A DNA stretch of 58,000 nucleotides from Adiantum capillus-veneris (lineage: Eukaryota; Streptophyta; Polypodiopsida; Polypodiales; Pteridaceae): assembly GCA_014529385.2 (NCBI GenBank), contig CM043952.1:68829370-68887369 (forward strand), in the 5' to 3' direction. The notes beneath the pieces were generated by a model. The model ran no database searches and was not told the DNA's origin. It saw nothing but the letters and a program-made list of their open reading frames with translations. The position numbers and the translations under genes were made by a program. Shown in pieces: positions 54,827 to 58,000 of the stretch. The first letter of the stretch is position 1. The number at the start of each line of letters is the position of its first letter.

Positions 54827-56253
54827 CTACCACAAGGGATTGCACTAAGAGCCGTGTTCAAATCCTCAAGGTGAAGTGGCAACTCAAGCCTCTAACGCAT
54901 CTCCTCAGTCATAAGGCAACGGATGTGTGCCCACACTTGCTCCCTACATGCATCTTGACGCTTTGAATGAGGCACTGCACAGATAGTAACTCACAATAAA
55001 AGTCAGTAGCAATTGCACACATGTCCTCTGGCTTAGAAGCAACTGACCCATTGGGCCTCAACTGACTGACCTTGGCATGCGTATGCGGAGGTCCCACTAC
55101 CTCGAAGAAAGCACCAGTCACTCTATCACCAACCTGTGTCCCACTGAGATGCCTGTCGATGGAAAGCAAACTCATGGCGCTGCTCCTCTGTGCTAACAAG
55201 CTCATGGCGAGCCTGGTGTAACTTCTCCTCCAACCAAGGACTATCTAGATGCTGTTCCTGCATCCTCTGTAAGGAAGCAACATCCAGTCTGAGATGCTCC
55301 TCCTCCTCTCTCGCTGCAGCCAGGCAAGCCAAAGACTCCTGGAGAAAGGAGCAACTAAGCTGAGCTAGTTCTGAGGGCACTCTGTCAACAGGAGAATCTT
55401 GCATGTCCAAGCTCTCTATCCAGAGCCTCTACTTGCTCTCTAAGTGCAGAGTCTAGAAAGACCCTCTCAGGGATGCGAAGCATCATGCTCCCCCTCCTCT
55501 ACCTATCTGCCACTATGAGGATCACTGGTGCATGGTCCGAGAAGGAATTCCCTGCCAGAATGCTAATTGTCCCACCCAAGTCACAAAAATGGTCACTAGT
55601 GTAGAAGTAGTCTATCCGCAATAGATTCACTCCTCCCACTCTGCGGTCCAAACGAGAGAAGGCCAAGCTGTCTGAAGGCCTCACAAAGCTAGAGTGTTGC
55701 CACACATCTGAAACCCTCATACAAAACCTCTCCCAAGCTTCCAACTCAACTCCATGCAAAGTAGCATGGCTACCACCAATCCTGTCAAAAGGGTCCTCCA
55801 ACATGTTGAAGTCACCCCCTATGCACCACTGCTCTGCCTGCGGAAGAGACTCAGCAATATGTGACCAAAACTCTGCTCGGGCACTCACCACATTGGGCGC
55901 ATATATATTCAAGAAGCCCACAAGGCAACCCTGAACTTGCATAGTGATCCACTGAGCCCTGCCTAGCACAATAATCCCTTTGCCCATAATGGCTTGCTTG
56001 TAAAGAATTCGCAATAGTCATACATACCCCACCTTGGATGCCTCCAGGTCCAAAAGCAGCTAGCCAAAATGTATCATATCGTCCACGCAAGAGCTTCTAA
56101 TGCGGCTCTCACACAGATGATTCTTCTGTAGCATAAGGAGATCAATCTCTCCTCTCACAAGGAAACACTGAAGCTCCTGACGCAGTGTCGGTGCCTTTGA
56201 TGCTGAAACTGGGGCCCACCTAGTCCTTGCACATTCCATGAGATGATCCTCAT
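54827..56253 (-). pseudogene. L1-like LINE ORF2, segment 1: APE-type endonuclease and linker
   Basis: Start at 56,253 (MRIISWNVQGLGGP, the usual plant L1 ORF2 start). An early stop/frameshift at about 56,150; 56,014-55,499 carries endonuclease motifs FLNIYAPN, CIGGDFNMLEDPFDR, RLDRRVGG and SDHAPVILIV (catalytic SDH). 55,410-55,126 is the coiled linker (EEEHLRLDVASLQRMQEQ, ARHELVSTEEQRHEFAF) and 55,205-54,909 contains VSQLRPNGSVASKPEDMCAI before element C. Nicks target DNA for target-primed reverse transcription in intact elements. Frame is broken several times. Confidence 0.88.
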
Positions 56254-58000
56254 GGGGAGCCAGAGAGAACAGATGCTACCGCATCATCTAAATGTGTTAT
56301 CTTTGAGGCTGTCTTGGATCGGGAGTAATCCGCATCCGAGCGTCCTCTAGATAGGCGTGACTGCAAAGAGTGCCTGGCCCAAGCCCGAGTAGACCGAGCC
56401 GTACCTAGAGCAACCTCCTCTGTCTAGGAGTACTCATGAATGTGTACATAGCATGGTGATCACTGTGTATCAGCAAAGAAGTGAACCACAATGTGTCTAC
56501 ATCCTGCTGCATATGGGGGGGTCACCACAAACTTGGCCAATGGCCATAGAGTCTGAAGCATGTCTATAACTCCTAGGTCTCCCATGTGGTGAGAGAACTC
56601 TAGGGCCTATGTATGCAGCCACTTCAACACTAAGTCGAGAGTCCACTCAGTCTGGTCCCTACCTCAAAGGGGAAAAGAGAAGCCAACCGCTGAGTCCAAG
56701 GCCTCTACCCCCCTAGATGCAAGGAACAGAACATGAACCCTGAAGCAGGATCCCTCAAGGTTTGATGAGGAGTCGTCGAGAAAGCGTGTAAATTTGTAGG
56801 CAAAGAAGTCCCATGAGCACCGAATGTTGAAGCTCCTCAGACTACGAGGGACTGTTGCAAAGGGAGATGTCTGTACCTATAGAGGGGGTCGCAAGAAAGG
56901 CTATCCCTCTCTCGCCAAGCGACTCATGGCAAAGGTGTTTCCAAGAGATCTCCTAGCAGTCAGAGATGGTATTGCCCCTTGGGTTGACTGTAGAACTCAA
57001 GCAGGAGGGGGGGTGTAGGAGCAGGGGGAGGTGGGGGAGAAGAGGGGAGGGGGGGATTGGCAAAGGTAGTGGGGTGAGGGGGAGAGGTGGCGGGAGCAGG
57101 AGGCGGGGGGGAGACTGATGAGGAGGGGGGAACTCGGGGGGAGGAGGGACTGTAAGGGGTGAAGCTAAGGTGGGGGTTGGAGTAGGGACCTCATCCTACT
57201 CAAGAGGACCAAATTGGTTCCCCATGGGAGCCCACTACTGCTGCGCAAGCACCTGAGGACCACTCTAAGTGCCAGGATGTCAACGTGGCCTCTGCAGTCA
57301 TCAACCATGAGCCTGCTGCCGTCCCTCCTCCACTGGAGCCCCAGGCTCGGAGGGTGGAACTACCTGTGTGCTCTGTGTCTCTGCATGTGGCTGTTGGTCA
57401 GCCCTTGTAGGCCGGGGCTGAGTCTATGGTGTAGGTCGGGGCCTCCTCCATGGATAGGCCATCACAAGATGGCCCATCTATCGACAAATGAATACTCCAC
57501 GCTCTGTCTAAACCAACCCCCACTCACCCAAGGAAGGAGGACGACCTTCGGGAGAGTGTGAGTATCCCTAACTAGAACACAAACTGAGGGAATGCCAGCC
57601 ACCTCCACAGCTATTGATGATGCAGTGCGAGGTGTCTCCAAGACAGTCCCAATCCCTAAGCCTATCCTAGACAAAAGTGGAGGTACTCACTCCACAAACC
57701 AAGAAATCAGATGGAGATGGCAATGTCTACCTCCTCTACCAAAACATCTGAAGGAGTGTGAAAACCATGTCTCCACTGTCGAAAGTGGGCACGAACTGCT
57801 CAGATGGTCAAGGGGCTCATGGAAATGTTCTTGGACGCCACTCGAAGGTCTCAAACTCGATCTAATAGTAGCCTCGTCCGAGGATTTGAACGTCCAAGAT
57901 CTTTCCCACATTTGCAAGATCTTGCCGACATTTGCAAGAAGGCTGGTCTGGAGAAGGTCACGTAGCTCTCCTCTGCTAGGTCTGGTGTCGAGAATCTTAC
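56254..58000 (-). pseudogene. L1-like LINE ORF1 (5' part runs off the window)
   Basis: Minus strand. 57,674-57,462 reads IGLGIGTVLETPRTASSIAV, VCVLVRDTHTLPKVVLLPW and SGGWFRQSVEYSFVDRWAIL, the pattern of the plant LINE ORF1 nucleic-acid-binding domain (DUF4283-type). An upstream trace near 57,917-57,690 is in other frames. A Pro-rich linker corresponds to the G-rich plus strand at 57,001-57,180. Frameshifted; 5' UTR lies beyond 58,000. Confidence 0.65.
57001..57180 (+). repeat. G-rich tract within LINE ORF1
   Basis: Repeated GGGGG blocks separated by A, T or CA. On the sense (minus) strand it codes a proline-rich linker; on the plus strand it has many potential G-quadruplex runs. Confidence 0.75.

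Larger units (their letters stand above)
43554..54830 (-). mobile_element. Ty3/gypsy element C, complete, 11.3 kb, TSD CTAC
   Basis: 3' LTR 43,558-46,241, internal 46,242-52,157, 5' LTR 52,158-54,826; target duplication CTAC at 43,554-43,557 and 54,827-54,830. Sense strand minus. Gag, protease, RT, RNase H, second RNase H and integrase lie in one frame interrupted only by three stop codons, so this is the best-preserved element. Dual RNase H and no chromodomain place it with Tat-like elements. It is inserted in LINE ORF2 between the endonuclease-RT linker and the RT. Confidence 0.95.

Overview
This window looks like intergenic heterochromatin of a land plant with a large, repeat-swollen genome. 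It is AT-rich and full of AG/CT microsatellites, and almost every coding trace belongs to a plant retroelement: Ty3/gypsy of the Tat-like, dual-RNase-H type, Ty1/copia, and two LINE families. Fragments on the left resemble the PPR arrays of seed-free vascular plants (fern or lycophyte), but the lineage is uncertain. I see no intact host gene, tRNA, rRNA or CRISPR array.

Layout. 1-1.75 kb: a Ty1/copia LTR stub, a dispersed repeat with a small minisatellite, and PPR-derived pseudogene fragments (minus strand). 1.78-7.27 kb: a stretch bounded by imperfect terminal inverted repeats, holding a 322-bp tandem repeat with long hairpins and a purine-rich tract but no recognisable transposase. 7.3-11.1 kb: a solo copia LTR with a 5-bp target duplication, compound microsatellites, a TRIM-like pair of direct repeats, and a copia RNase H relic with its 3' LTR. 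11.1-14.2 kb: a decayed gypsy element on the plus strand (family D: leader ORFs and gag). 14.9-16.8 kb: a decayed LINE. 17-19 kb: unassigned sequence with an eroded coding relic.

19.2-58 kb is one nested structure. An L1-like LINE on the minus strand (ORF1 and ORF2 with endonuclease, RT and zinc-binding C-terminus) was split twice. At 43.56-54.83 kb it carries an 11.3-kb gypsy element (C) with 2.7-kb LTRs. At 19.87-41.36 kb it carries a 21.5-kb tandem gypsy array, LTR1-internal A-LTR2-internal B-LTR3, with a single pair of outer target duplications. Internal A is itself interrupted by a solo LTR of the C family in the opposite orientation. All three insertions duplicate the same 4 bp (CTAC) in the same 6-bp target (CTACCA).

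The most interesting signal is a pair of related ~70-codon ORFs (called here P and N) between the primer-binding site and gag. They occur in gypsy families A/B, C and D, in opposite order in C, and the nucleotide differences between families are largely synonymous. I know of no described gypsy accessory protein that matches them. Families A/B and C also share an unusual 18-nt primer-binding site and the same polypurine tract despite different LTRs.
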